A stretch of DNA of 64,000 nt from Pelagibacterium flavum (lineage in GTDB: Bacteria > Pseudomonadota > Alphaproteobacteria > Rhizobiales > Devosiaceae): the NCBI RefSeq assembly GCF_025854335.1, contig NZ_CP107716.1:62001-126000 (forward strand), written 5' to 3'. The notes under the pieces were generated by a model. It did not search any database and had not been told where the DNA came from. It worked only from the letters and a program-made list of their open reading frames with translations. Shown one piece after another: positions 1 through 8,101 of this stretch; the stretch's first letter is position 1; the number at the start of each line of letters is the position of its first letter. Made by a program: the position numbers and the translations under genes.

Positions 1-530
1 TTCATGACCTCGGGTGGGCCGAACTTGTGGACCGCCTCGTTCAATGCTTCGATGCAGAAGTCTGCCTCCAGCGTGTTCGAGATGCGCCAGGCCAAGACTT
101 TGCGGGTGTGCCAGTCCATGATGGCCACCAGGTAGAGAAAGCCCCGGCGCATCGGAAGATACGTGATGTCCGCAGCCCAGGCCTGGTTCGGACGTTCCAC
201 CCTCAATCCCTTTAGAAGATACGGCCAAACCTTGTGTCCCTTGGCCGGTCTCGAGGTATTGGGCTTCTGGTAGATTGGCATCAGCCCCATGAGCCGCATC
301 AGCCGCCGCACGCGCTTCTCGTTCACCAGGTGCCCTTCATTGCGCAGGTGCCAGGTCATCTGCCGGACTCCGAAGAAGGGTGTCTCCAGGAATTGCTCAT
401 CGATCCTGCGCATTAGCGCGAGGTTGATCTCGGTCTCGCCTTTCGGCGTGTAGTAGAACGAGGAACGCGAGAGCGACAGCAGCGTGCACTGCTTGCCAAT
501 CGAGAGAACGGGGTGATCAGGTTCTATCAT
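1..530 (-). CDS. IS3-family transposase OrfB, partial (C-terminus off the window)
   Basis: This is the DDE integrase subunit of an IS3 element. It starts at an ATG at 530 (MIEPDHPVLS...), 11 bases past the OrfA stop, in the -1 frame. The N-terminal half shows the HTH_21-like region with the GVRQMTWHLR motif. The first catalytic Asp is visible in the sequence WAADITYLPM, followed by the strand YLVAIMDWHTRKVLAW. The stretch ending at the window edge (ALNEAVHKFGPPEV) leads towards the second Asp. In this family the active product is usually an OrfA-OrfB fusion made by -1 frameshifting; a T6 run inside orfA near 575-580 could be the slip site, but this is unproven. Confidence 0.88.
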   Translation of the reverse strand, partial: MIEPDHPVLSIGKQCTLLSLSRSSFYYTPKGETEINLALMRRIDEQFLETPFFGVRQMTWHLRNEGHLVNEKRVRRLMRLMGLMPIYQKPNTSRPAKGHKVWPYLLKGLRVERPNQAWAADITYLPMRRGFLYLVAIMDWHTRKVLAWRISNTLEADFCIEALNEAVHKFGPPEVM

Positions 531-538
531 CCCCCGTC

Positions 539-832
539 TCACTTCCCGCCCCAGGGCTTGAGCTTTCGTGACAAAAAATCGTTGGCGACGGCCAGCTCTC
601 CGATCTTGGCGTGCAGATCCTTGACCTGTTCATCGTCAATCTCTGGCTTTTTGCGCCCGCCACGCTCGAACACACCCGATGCCCCTTCGAGTAACGCCCG
701 CTTCCATTGGTGGATCATCGTGGGGTGGATACCGAACCGGCTCGCCAATTCCGATACCGTCTCTTCGCCCTTCAATGCTTCCAGGGCGACCTTCGCCTTG
801 AACTCGGGCGAATGCTGCTTTCGTTTCGACAT
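539..832 (-). CDS. IS3-family transposase OrfA
   Basis: This small DNA-binding protein (97 aa) starts at MSKRKQHSPEF and contains a helix-turn-helix of the transposase_8 type (KVALEALKGEETVSELASRFGIHPTMIHQWKRALL). A coiled-coil tail (DEQVKDLHAKIGELAVANDFLSRKL) follows and mediates oligomerisation in this family. A longer reading frame reaches 868, but the internal Met matches family starts. The protein recognises the IS ends and is fused to OrfB by frameshifting. Confidence 0.88.
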   Translation of the reverse strand: MSKRKQHSPEFKAKVALEALKGEETVSELASRFGIHPTMIHQWKRALLEGASGVFERGGRKKPEIDDEQVKDLHAKIGELAVANDFLSRKLKPWGGK

Positions 833-910
833 CTCTGATCTCCATCGTCGAAGACCAGCAGACAACAATTCGTAGCTTACGTCAGCGTCCCATTTTCGGG
901 GAGTAGCTCA

Positions 911-948
911 TGCTGGGGGTGTCCCCGCCTCGTTGAACACCCCCAGCA
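911..948. terminator. 12-bp perfect inverted repeat (hairpin) beside the IS3 end
   Basis: TGCTGGGGGTGT at 911-922 is repeated perfectly inverted at 937-948 and followed by a run of A on the plus strand. It resembles in composition the hairpin that follows istB at 16111-16171. It could be a terminator for transcription on the minus strand or a remnant of an IS21-like element. Bases 949-1087 show no gene. Confidence 0.45.
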
Positions 949-1087
949 AAAAAGGATCATGGAAGCGACATGGGGGCAACGTCATTTGGAGAAAGCGGAG
1001 GTGTTGATCTAGGAACTAGGGAGCCGAGAACGGACTTGGGCGCGTTGGGCTATGCAAATAACGCTCAGGCATCAGCGGGTCGCCTGT

Positions 1088-2583
1088 GAAGAATCCGGTT
1101 TTGTCAGGCAGGGCGTGAGCGGGCCGTGCTGTTCGGGAACAGGATGAGCGCCAGGATCAGCCACAAAAGCTTCCTGAACCATGCCAGGAGGAGCCGGAGG
1201 TTGTGACCGATGGCGCAGAGCATGACGTTGATGACGTCTCCTTCGATGCCCTTGAGGGGATTTCGTTCCAGATGGCCGTCCTGCTTCATGTGACCGATGA
1301 CCGGCTCGATTCCGTTTCGCCGTCGCAGTTCTCGCCTGATGGTGGGTGAGGTGATGCCGCGCGTGTGAGAGACATGGACCTCCAGCCCGTCGCGGTTGAG
1401 CCCATGTCCGCGATAGCCGCGGTCGACATAGGCACGGGCGGGGTTCTGTCCGGTGATGCGGGCGACCTGATCGAGCTGAGCACCGAGCGTGTGGCCGTCA
1501 TACGGGTTGCCGGGCAAGGACAGGGCGCCGAGCACGAACTGGCCGCCCTTGCAGCGCTCGTTGGTGGTGGCAAAGGAGGCTTTTGCGCCGAACTCATATC
1601 GGGTGCGAGCTTTGCCCTTGCCGATGCATTCGACCTCCGGCGCGTGGAAGGCGTAGAGCTTCTGTGTGTCGCCGGGCTTCTGGCCATGGATGATCCGGGC
1701 CCGTTCCAGGACGGTTGCGAGAGCCTCCATGCGAGTCGGGTCGCCATCGATCCTGCGCTCGATGTCGCGGATCAGTCGGCCCAACCGCGTGCGCATGAAG
1801 CGCAGATGCGCCTTCGCCTGCTTGTGGCCACGGCCATGCATGAGGCGGGCCGCCTCCTTGCGGGCACGGCGTGCCACGCGAAGATAGGACTGGCGCAGCC
1901 GCACGCCATTGGCCCTTGCCGCCCGGTTCAGCCATTCGATCGCCCGCAGCATCAGATGGCTGTCGGTGGGATGGGCCACTGCCTTGGTCTGGACGGTGGT
2001 GTCGACCGTGACACGTTCGAGCTGGCGCTCGCTGACGGCACCGCTTGCCATGGCAATCGAGATCGTCTCGGCCAGCAGCGCTTCGAGCTTGTCGGCGTCC
2101 ATGCGCTTGCGCCAGTTGGTCATCGAGGAGCGGTCCGCCGGCAGCCTGTGCTGGAAATGGGTCTCGCCGCAAAACGCCTGGTGATAGGGATTCTCAACCC
2201 AGGCCGCGCACACGGCCTCATCCGAAAGTCCCTTGATGTGCTTCAACAGGTGCAGTCCCACCATCAGTCGGGTCGGCAGGCCGGGGCGGCCGACCTGCTC
2301 CACGAAGGTGGCGCCATAGAGCGCGTCGAGCCGGTCCCAGTCGATGCGTGCCGCAAGCCGCAGGAGCTCGTGCCGGGGATCAAGGATCGCCTCCAGGCTC
2401 TCTCGAAACATGTCGGATTGCGGCGTCGGGTCGGGCTTCCTGGGGCGCATCGGCGGGGCTCCATCTTCGGTCCTCGCACTGAATCAGGCCGCGATCGAAA
2501 TGCCCAGACCCTTCATGCGCGCGCATGCGAAAACGCAAGCAAATGCCGCCAAATCCTCACAACCTTGCGAAACAGGATACTTC
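1088..2583 (-). mobile_element. IS5/IS1182-type insertion sequence, about 1.5 kb
   Basis: One transposase gene nearly fills the element. Imperfect terminal inverted repeats are visible: GAAGAATCCGGTTTTGTC from 1088, and, read from the other strand, GAAGTATCCTGTTTCGCA from 2583 inward (about 16 of 21 positions match over the full repeat). The left repeat overlaps the transposase stop codon. No clear target duplication was found, so the boundaries may be off by a few bases. Confidence 0.7.
1104..2450 (-). CDS. IS5/IS1182-type DDE transposase (448 aa)
   Basis: The protein has the N-terminal DUF772-like domain (LPTRLMVGLHLLKHIKGLSDEAVCAAWVENPYHQAFCGE). The first catalytic Asp is probably in VTVDTTVQTKAV, the second in AYVDRGYRG. 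The C-terminal signature RRRNGIEPVIGHMKQDGHLERNPLKG contains the catalytic Glu. An insertion of roughly 120 residues, rich in Arg, separates the first two catalytic residues, as in IS1182/IS1478-like members. Length and motifs indicate an intact, probably functional transposase. A long antisense reading frame over the same DNA is a shadow. Confidence 0.9.
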   Translation of the reverse strand: MRPRKPDPTPQSDMFRESLEAILDPRHELLRLAARIDWDRLDALYGATFVEQVGRPGLPTRLMVGLHLLKHIKGLSDEAVCAAWVENPYHQAFCGETHFQHRLPADRSSMTNWRKRMDADKLEALLAETISIAMASGAVSERQLERVTVDTTVQTKAVAHPTDSHLMLRAIEWLNRAARANGVRLRQSYLRVARRARKEAARLMHGRGHKQAKAHLRFMRTRLGRLIRDIERRIDGDPTRMEALATVLERARIIHGQKPGDTQKLYAFHAPEVECIGKGKARTRYEFGAKASFATTNERCKGGQFVLGALSLPGNPYDGHTLGAQLDQVARITGQNPARAYVDRGYRGHGLNRDGLEVHVSHTRGITSPTIRRELRRRNGIEPVIGHMKQDGHLERNPLKGIEGDVINVMLCAIGHNLRLLLAWFRKLLWLILALILFPNSTARSRPA

Positions 2584-2655
2584 CAAGGCCGCCGAAAACC
2601 GCGCAATTCCAGCTCGTTGCCAATTGTTCACGGGCGACCAGCGGACCATCCCCAG

Positions 2656-3437
2656 CTAGGTCCTGTTGACAAAGTCTTTTAGCCACCTGCGGATGGCTGC
2701 AAGGTTGAGGAAGCTTGCGAATGACAGAGCCGTTTTCTCATACCGGGTGCCGATGCGACGCATGTGCTTGAGATACCCGAACATGCGCTCGATGCGGTTG
2801 CGGTCTCTGTAACGGGAGAAGTCGCAGGGAATATGAACCTTGCGATTGGCCTTTGGCGGGATGACTGGCAAGATGCCCTGTAGCAGCAGGGCTTCTCGAA
2901 CAGCATCGCCGTCGTAGCCCTTATCGGCCAGAAGTGCCTTTGGCTTGTTGACCGGCAGGGCCATGAGTTCGCCGACCGCGCCATAGTCCGAGGCTTGCCC
3001 GCCTGTCAGGACAAAGCCAAGAGGGCGTCCCTGATTGTCACAGCGGGCGTGGATTTTGCACGTAAAGCCGCCGCGTGATCGACCAAAAGCCTCCTTGTGA
3101 GTCCCCCTTTTGCGCCGGCTGCCGATACATGGCCCCGAACTGTGGTGCTGTCGATCATATGCTGCCAGTCATCGGTCAGCCCCATCTGGACCAGCGTTTC
3201 AAGGATGGCATCCCAGACGCCCTGTTCGGCCCAGCGCCGGAACCGGACATAGACAGAGTTCCACTTGCCGTAGCGCTCATGCATGTCGCGCCAGGGGCAG
3301 CCAACCCGCAGCACATGCAGCATGCCGTTGAGAAAACGCCGATTATCATGAGCAGGGCGGGATTTCCGTCCGCGCTCTGTGGGCAAGAACCCTTCGATTA
3401 CTGCCCACTCTTCATCGGTCAGATCGCCGCGTGCCAT
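2656..3437 (-). CDS. IS427-group transposase, made by programmed -1 frameshift
   Basis: The upstream frame (from 3437, MARGDLTDEEWAVIEGFLP) encodes the DUF4096-like DNA-binding half and the first catalytic Asp in HMIDSTTVRGH. The downstream frame carries KPKALLADKGYDGDAVRE (second Asp) and RYRDRNRIERMFGYLKHMRRIGTRY (Glu region). The frames join at an A4G5 run (3103-3111 on the plus strand reads CCCCCTTTT). There a -1 slip moves from GAKGG into GTHKEAFGRSRGGFTCKIH, restoring the conserved centre. RBS GGGGAG precedes the ATG at 3437. Confidence 0.9.
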
Positions 3438-3508
3438 CATCGCTCCCCATAAAGAGGAGTGTTGAATCAGACTTCACCTGATTTGGGAATCCACTTTGTC
3501 AACACGAC
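2660..3508 (-). mobile_element. IS5-family (IS427 group) insertion sequence, 849 bp, with CTAG target duplication
   Basis: Terminal inverted repeats GGTCCTGTTGACAAAG (2660-2675) and its inverse with one mismatch (3493-3508) bound the element. A direct CTAG flanks both ends (2656-2659 and 3509-3512), fitting the YTAR target duplication known for the IS427 group. The transposase stop codon TAG is provided by the duplicated target CTAG at the left end. The clear, nearly perfect ends suggest a fairly recent insertion. Confidence 0.93.
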
Positions 3509-3668
3509 CTAGTTAGCGGGAACAACGCCCTCTTAGTCAGGCGCCGTGAACGGATGCCAATCCAGCACCCGGCGCTTTAAGGTGGAGGGCCAGTGGTAGC
3601 TGTTGACTCATTCCAGGGGCGGAGCGAGCATTTTTCGGAAATAGATTCGTTATGGTCTGGAGTACGAA

Positions 3669-4064
3669 GTGCAAACACCCGAAGAAGAAGATTTCAACCA
3701 CGTCCTTTATTGTGACAATGAGTTCAACCTACGCAAAGATTTGCTTGTTGAGCTGTCGGATGCAGGCTGGACCGATGAGGTCATCATTCGCCATTGCGTC
3801 GATTTTGACACCTACGGAATTCCCGAAGCCCATATCCGCGTGTTCCGGTATCCTTCGCTCGACATGTCTATCCATGTTTATGGTCCGCTTCTCGTTTTCG
3901 GCAGGGATCGCGAAAATAATGAAGACCTCATGTTCAAAGGGAAGAACGCGGTCGCCGATGCCGTGGCATTCATCCAAGACGCTGCTGCGCAAACTATCGT
4001 CGATCGTGCGTCGGAAAGCTCAAGCGCGCTTAAGCGAAAGCAACGGGATCAGATGTTCGTTTGA
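3669..4064 (+). CDS. Hypothetical protein, 131 aa
   Basis: I do not recognise this family. The reading frame starts at a GTG preceded by GGAG at a normal distance. The protein is acidic and balanced in composition (MQTPEEEDFNHVLYCDNEFNLRKDLLVEL...), without membrane segments or a signal peptide. The middle contains IRVFRYPSLDMSIHVYGPLLVFGRDR, which looks like two beta strands. A longer overlapping frame (3652-4122) has a poor Ser/Lys-rich composition and was rejected. It sits alone between IS elements, so it is probably accessory cargo. Confidence 0.55.
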   Translation: MQTPEEEDFNHVLYCDNEFNLRKDLLVELSDAGWTDEVIIRHCVDFDTYGIPEAHIRVFRYPSLDMSIHVYGPLLVFGRDRENNEDLMFKGKNAVADAVAFIQDAAAQTIVDRASESSSALKRKQRDQMFV

Positions 4065-4395
4065 AAAGGCAGATTTCGGCGACGGCTTACTGGCCGGCAG
4101 CTTCAGGGCCTACTCTGTCTAGACCAGAGCGGGCTCGCGCCGCTCTAAAACGACTGCAATGATGGATAGGTGTTCAACTCGTGCGGGCGGCCCGACGGAC
4201 CATCACACAGCATGTTGTGTCTACAATTGTCCGATATGGTTTACGGCCGATTGGGGGTGGTTTTCAGACAGTCAGCTTCTGGACCAGCCGATCTGAAAGC
4301 TGACATGCTCTAGCTGGCGAGCGCAATGGCGGGTCAATAGGATCGCAACTGTTGGACGTAGCGCCATCTCTCATCAGGACGTGCCCCCACTGGCC
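4065..4395. other. Non-coding stretch with a repeat
   Basis: No convincing gene was found. The stretch holds a 47-bp sequence (4214-4260) repeated at 10643-10689 and several short palindromic remnants (for example CAGCTTCTGGACCAGCCGA followed by CTGAAAGCTGACA). It is the 3' flank of the cytochrome gene. Confidence 0.5.
4214..4260 (+). repeat. Dispersed intergenic repeat, copy 1
   Basis: Forty-seven bases beginning GTTGTGTCTACAATTGTCCG and ending TTGGGGGTGG occur again at 10643-10689 with one mismatch (T/C). Weaker similarity continues about 25 bases upstream. Neither copy lies in a recognised gene. Confidence 0.85.
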
Positions 4396-4743
4396 TCAAG
4401 GCTCCAATGTCTTGAGGTAAGCAACGATAGCTGCAGCCTGGTCAGGGTCAAACTCGAACTGCGGCATTTCGGGATGGGCTGTAACGATCCCTTCGACAAG
4501 CGCTTCGCTCAGGAACTCCACGTCGTAGCGCAGATGAAGGTCACGAAACCGTGGCGCGATATTCAGGGGGCTTTCGCCATTGGTTCCGATCGCATGACAA
4601 TCGGCACAGTACATCGTCACCAACGCCCGGCCGTCTTCAACTCGATCGAATGCCTGTGCGACGACGCAACCGGCAAAGAACAGCCAAAGCGGGACAAAAA
4701 CACGCAGTGCGGTGTCGGTAGTCGCACGTCCTCTATCGGTCAT
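4396..4743 (-). CDS. Small c-type cytochrome
   Basis: This 115-aa protein has an N-terminal membrane segment or signal (RVFVPLWLFFAGCVVAQAFD, about residues 14-33) and one haem-c attachment motif CADCH (residues 46-50). Met93 in the sequence EMPQFEFD is the likely distal haem ligand. It should be exported and carry electrons in the periplasm. Its start overlaps the stop of the upstream dehydrogenase gene (ATGA), so both are one operon, and it may take electrons from that enzyme or its partner. The specific partner is unknown. Confidence 0.85.
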   Translation of the reverse strand: MTDRGRATTDTALRVFVPLWLFFAGCVVAQAFDRVEDGRALVTMYCADCHAIGTNGESPLNIAPRFRDLHLRYDVEFLSEALVEGIVTAHPEMPQFEFDPDQAAAIVAYLKTLEP

Positions 4744-5495
4744 GCCGCGCTCCAGCCCATATCCACCGGCAGCACCGCGCCATTGAGGTGACGGGCCTCG
4801 TCGGAGGCGAGAAACAGAACGGCATTGGCGATGTCGGCCGGTTCAAGCATACCCGGATTGCTGGCCTGATAAGCACCCAATCGCCCGAGCCCAGCCTGGT
4901 CGAGCGCGTGCCCCTCGACGCTATCCATGATGTTGGTGCTGACGCCGCCCACTGCCAGCGCATTGCAGCGCAGTCCAAGCTTAGCATATTGAAACGCTGT
5001 ACTCTTGGTCAGGCCGATAAGCGCGTGCTTGGAGGCGGTATAGGCCGCGCCCGCTGCGCCGCCACCTGTAGCGGCCACGGATGCGATATTGACGATTGAG
5101 CCGCCTCCCAGTTCCAGCATCAGCGGAACCGCTCGTCGCATGGCATACATAGGCCCGTCGACATTGACCGCCATGCAGCGGCGCCATGTCGCGTTGTCGA
5201 CGTCGGCAACGGACTGGAACAGGTCCATCACGCCGGCATTGTTGACCAGAATGTCGACGCGCCCAAATTCGGCTGCTGCACGATCGATCATCGCAACGCA
5301 GTCTGCCTCCTTGGACACATCACCCGTCATGCCAATGATGGCGCCTCCGATGTCGCTCACTGCCGCCGCGATGGCGTCGGCATGCCAGTCTAGGGCAACA
5401 ACCTTTGCCCCTTCCGCCACGAACCGGCGGGCAATGGCCAAACCGATGCCTGAGCCAGCTCCCGTGACGACCGCAACCTTGTCCTGTATACGCAT
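4740..5495 (-). CDS. SDR-family oxidoreductase
   Basis: This 251-aa protein is a classical short-chain dehydrogenase/reductase. It has the dinucleotide-binding motif TGAGSGIG (residues 11-18), the NNAG motif (85-88), catalytic Ser139 and the YxxxK pair Tyr152/Lys156. Asp36 after the second strand (VALDWHAD) suggests NAD preference over NADP; this is inference. The start is the ATG at 5495, five bases after GGAGG, rather than the upstream GTG. The gene is first in a two-gene operon with a c-type cytochrome and lies 38 bases downstream of an FNR/FixK-type box. The substrate is unknown. Confidence 0.88.
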   Translation of the reverse strand: MRIQDKVAVVTGAGSGIGLAIARRFVAEGAKVVALDWHADAIAAAVSDIGGAIIGMTGDVSKEADCVAMIDRAAAEFGRVDILVNNAGVMDLFQSVADVDNATWRRCMAVNVDGPMYAMRRAVPLMLELGGGSIVNIASVAATGGGAAGAAYTASKHALIGLTKSTAFQYAKLGLRCNALAVGGVSTNIMDSVEGHALDQAGLGRLGAYQASNPGMLEPADIANAVLFLASDEARHLNGAVLPVDMGWSAA

Positions 5496-5543
5496 GACCA
5501 CCTCCGTTTAGGCCTCAGTCTACGCCTGTTCAACCGTCACGCG

Positions 5544-5557
5544 TTGATCGAGATCAA
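5544..5557 (-). promoter_or_regulatory. FNR/FixK-type box
   Basis: TTGATCGAGATCAA is a perfect match to TTGAT-N4-ATCAA, the site of FNR, Anr and FixK regulators. It is upstream of the SDR-cytochrome operon start (5495), so low oxygen may induce that operon. Confidence 0.7.
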
Positions 5558-5645
5558 CTGACCTCCGCGCTATCCGGCGCTAACCCCGAAGATCCGACAC
5601 ATGCTGTGGACTTCAGGATGCGAAAAGCGGCTCATCACTATCCTC

Positions 5646-7532
5646 CTAGGACGCGGTAGCAATATCTGGCGTGGGAAGCGCATGTGGTTTGATCCGCAAC
5701 GCTCGCAGGGCATTGAGAATGACGGCGACGTCTATGGCCTCCTGCAGCAGCGCCCCCTGGACTGGCGTCAGGTAGCCAAGCGCGGCAGCGATCATGCCTG
5801 CGACCGACAGGCCGATGCCGACAGCAACGCTCTGCAGCGCAATCCGCCGCGCGCCTTGCGCTATTTCGATCCCGGGCAGCAGGCGATCGAGGTGATCGAC
5901 CAGCAGGACGACATCGGCTGCCTCTGCAGAGGCGGCAGCGCCACGCGCGCCCATCGCCACCCCGACATCCGCCGCGGCCAGCGCCGGCGCATCATTGACG
6001 CCGTCACCCACCATCATCACAGGAGCATGGCCTTCCCTTTCGGTCAGGATCAGCTGCACTTTCTGGTCAGGCGTCATCTGGGCGTGGACTGCATCGAGGT
6101 TCAATCCAGCCGTGATGGCGTCGGCCACAGCGCGCCGATCGCCGGTCGCCAGCATGATCCGGGATATGCCCAAGCGCCGTAGGCCTGCCAGCAGCCCTTG
6201 CGTTCCCGAGCGCAATGCATCGGCCATAGTGATGTGTCCGGCGAGCTTTCCGTCAATTGCCACTGCGACAAGAGCGGCGCCAGCATCGAGAATGCGGCTT
6301 TCGGGTACGGCGCTGCCAATGCGATGCGCGACAAAGCTTGCGCCGCCAACCACAACCTTGCGGCCATCAACCGTACCCTCAAGGCCTTCTCCCGGGACCT
6401 CCACAACCTCCCCGGGAATGCGCAGGACGCTTCCGCGCTCGCGCGCCGATGTCACGATGGCTTGCGCCATCGGATGTTTGGACGCCTGTTCAAGCGAAGC
6501 GGCCAGGAACAGCAGTTCTTCCTCGCGCACGCTCTCAATCGTATCGATCGAAACGATCTGGGGGCGTCCATCCGTCAGGGTGCCGGTCTTGTCCAATACC
6601 AGCGTCCGGATGCTGGCGAGCGCTTCAAGCGGCCTGGCGCCCTTGATCAGCACGCCAAACTGCGCTGCCCGCGACAGCCCTGCCACAAGCGCCACCGGAA
6701 CAGCCAAGATCAACGGGCAAGGTGTTGCGACCACAAGGACCGCCACGGCGCGTATGGGGTCGCCGGTGAACCACCACGCCAGCGTTGCAAGGATCACGGT
6801 GATGAGCAGGAACAGCAGGGAATAGCGGTCGGCGAGTCTAGCCATCGGCGCCTTTGATGCCTGGGCCGCCTCGACCAGCCGCACGATCCCGGCATAAGTG
6901 CTTTCCGAGGCGCGTCGCGTAACCCGAAGATCGAACGCCTCGCCTGCATTGGTCGAGCCGCTCATCACATTCTGGCCACGGCCAAGCCGCACCGGCATCG
7001 ACTCGCCTGTCAGTGCTGACTGATCCAACATCGCCGTGCTGCTTTCAACAGCACCATCCACGGCCGCCACGTCGCCCTGTCGGATCAGGAGCAGATCGCT
7101 CGGCTCGATAGCGTCGAGCGGCACCTCTTCGAGCTTGCCGTCTCGGTGCCGGGTGGCGGTCCGTGGCACGCGGGACAGCAGCTGGCTCATTTCGCGACGG
7201 GCTCTGCCTTCCGCAAAGCTCTCGAGGAACGTGCCGCCTGAATACATCAGGGCAACGACGGCCGCCGCCAGCGTCTCACCAAAAAACAAGGCGGCCGACA
7301 TTGAAAGTGCGGCCACGATATCCAAGCCCACTTCGCCCTTGGCAAGACTGCGGACGATTTCGACAAGAAGGGCTGCGAGGACAGGAACGACGCCAACGAA
7401 CCACGCAATCCTGGCAAGCTCGTTGTTGCTGGCCCACATCAGACCCAAGCCTGAAACCAGCCCTGACAGGGCTACGACCAGCAGGGCAACATTCAGGCGG
7501 CTTCGCAGTGACGGGGGCATCAGGCGTGTCAT
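5646..7532 (-). CDS. Heavy-metal P1B-type ATPase
   Basis: This 628-aa membrane pump moves a metal ion across the inner membrane using ATP. Visible motifs are the actuator TGES (175-178), the membrane TPCP (270-273), the phosphorylation site DKTGT with Asp314, the HP pair of the nucleotide domain (353-354) and the hinge GDGVND (509-514). There is no N-terminal CxxC metal-binding domain: the protein begins directly with membrane helices. The membrane motif is TPC rather than the CPC of copper and zinc/cadmium pumps or the SPC of cobalt pumps. The last helix reads LLQEAIDVAVILNALRAL. The transported metal therefore cannot be assigned. Confidence 0.9.
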   Translation of the reverse strand: MTRLMPPSLRSRLNVALLVVALSGLVSGLGLMWASNNELARIAWFVGVVPVLAALLVEIVRSLAKGEVGLDIVAALSMSAALFFGETLAAAVVALMYSGGTFLESFAEGRARREMSQLLSRVPRTATRHRDGKLEEVPLDAIEPSDLLLIRQGDVAAVDGAVESSTAMLDQSALTGESMPVRLGRGQNVMSGSTNAGEAFDLRVTRRASESTYAGIVRLVEAAQASKAPMARLADRYSLLFLLITVILATLAWWFTGDPIRAVAVLVVATPCPLILAVPVALVAGLSRAAQFGVLIKGARPLEALASIRTLVLDKTGTLTDGRPQIVSIDTIESVREEELLFLAASLEQASKHPMAQAIVTSARERGSVLRIPGEVVEVPGEGLEGTVDGRKVVVGGASFVAHRIGSAVPESRILDAGAALVAVAIDGKLAGHITMADALRSGTQGLLAGLRRLGISRIMLATGDRRAVADAITAGLNLDAVHAQMTPDQKVQLILTEREGHAPVMMVGDGVNDAPALAAADVGVAMGARGAAASAEAADVVLLVDHLDRLLPGIEIAQGARRIALQSVAVGIGLSVAGMIAAALGYLTPVQGALLQEAIDVAVILNALRALRIKPHALPTPDIATAS

Positions 7533-8046
7533 TCCGGGTTCGAGTCAGGTCAGGCTTTGCAACCACTATTCCTATCACGTTCACGCAGCGCCAGCTCGGG
7601 AAAGCAGTATCGGTGATATGAGGCACTCAGCCGCGCAAGAGGCTCGCACTGCCCCCAATGACCGCCGCCAAACGACGAAGTGTGCCTCAACTGAATGTCA
7701 GCTCTCGGGCGTACATCAGTCATCGTTGATGACCGATATGGGGTCGTCAGGTGCCCGGCGACCCTGGGTGGGGTGCGGACTGGCTAGTTTCGGGCAGATA
7801 AGGCACAAAACCTGCCGTTTACGTGACCATTGAGTTTCGTCGGCAGCGCGCCCCATCTCCTTCGCACAGCGGAGGCGGTTCGCAGTGCAAAAGCGGACAC
7901 TTTGGCGAACGGATGTGGCGGCAAGTTTGCCTCACAAACATTCGTTGTACATCGAGTGAACGATCGGACGTCGGGCCGACGTCAGTTTTACCGAACTGGC
8001 TGCCGCACAATTGCGCTATTGGTGCGCCATAATGCACTTAGAAAAA
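7533..8046. other. Intergenic region, no gene seen
   Basis: No reading frame here looks like a real protein. The stretch must contain the promoter of the P-type ATPase. A perfect inverted repeat GACGTCGG-G-CCGACGTC is at 7967-7983 and could be an operator, although it lies far from the ATPase start. The remainder looks like decayed intergenic sequence. Confidence 0.45.
7967..7983. promoter_or_regulatory. Perfect 8-bp inverted repeat
   Basis: GACGTCGG and CCGACGTC are separated by one base. The compact form resembles an operator more than a terminator since no T-run follows. No regulator is linked to it. Confidence 0.35.
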
Positions 8047-8053
8047 CACAAGA

Positions 8054-8078
8054 GGGCGCCTACCTGGCGCCCCCTTTT
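8054..8078. terminator. Bidirectional intrinsic terminator
   Basis: The stem GGGCGCC / GGCGCCC (8054-8060, 8066-8072) with a 5-base loop is followed by CCTTTT on the plus strand. On the minus strand it is followed by CTCTTGTGTTTTT. It probably ends transcription of the chemoreceptor gene. Confidence 0.75.
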
Positions 8079-8101
8079 GTCAATCACACCGATGGCTACG
8101 T

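Larger units (their letters stand above)
1..910 (-). mobile_element. IS3-family element, left part outside the window
   Basis: This insertion sequence carries the two overlapping reading frames typical of IS3 (OrfA and OrfB in the -1 frame). Its right terminus is placed at about 910, where the minus strand reads TGAGCTACTCCCCG, a typical IS3-like end beginning with TG. The other terminus and the C-terminal part of OrfB lie beyond base 1. The exact right boundary is an estimate because the partner inverted repeat cannot be seen. Confidence 0.8.

Noticed and set aside
1365..2669. A 434-codon plus-strand frame across the IS5/IS1182-type transposase
   Set aside because: It is the antisense shadow of an intact transposase and has no recognisable domain.
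3652..4122. A 156-codon frame overlapping the 131-aa hypothetical gene
   Set aside because: Its composition is Ser/Lys/Arg-heavy without structure, while the other frame has a good start site and balanced composition.
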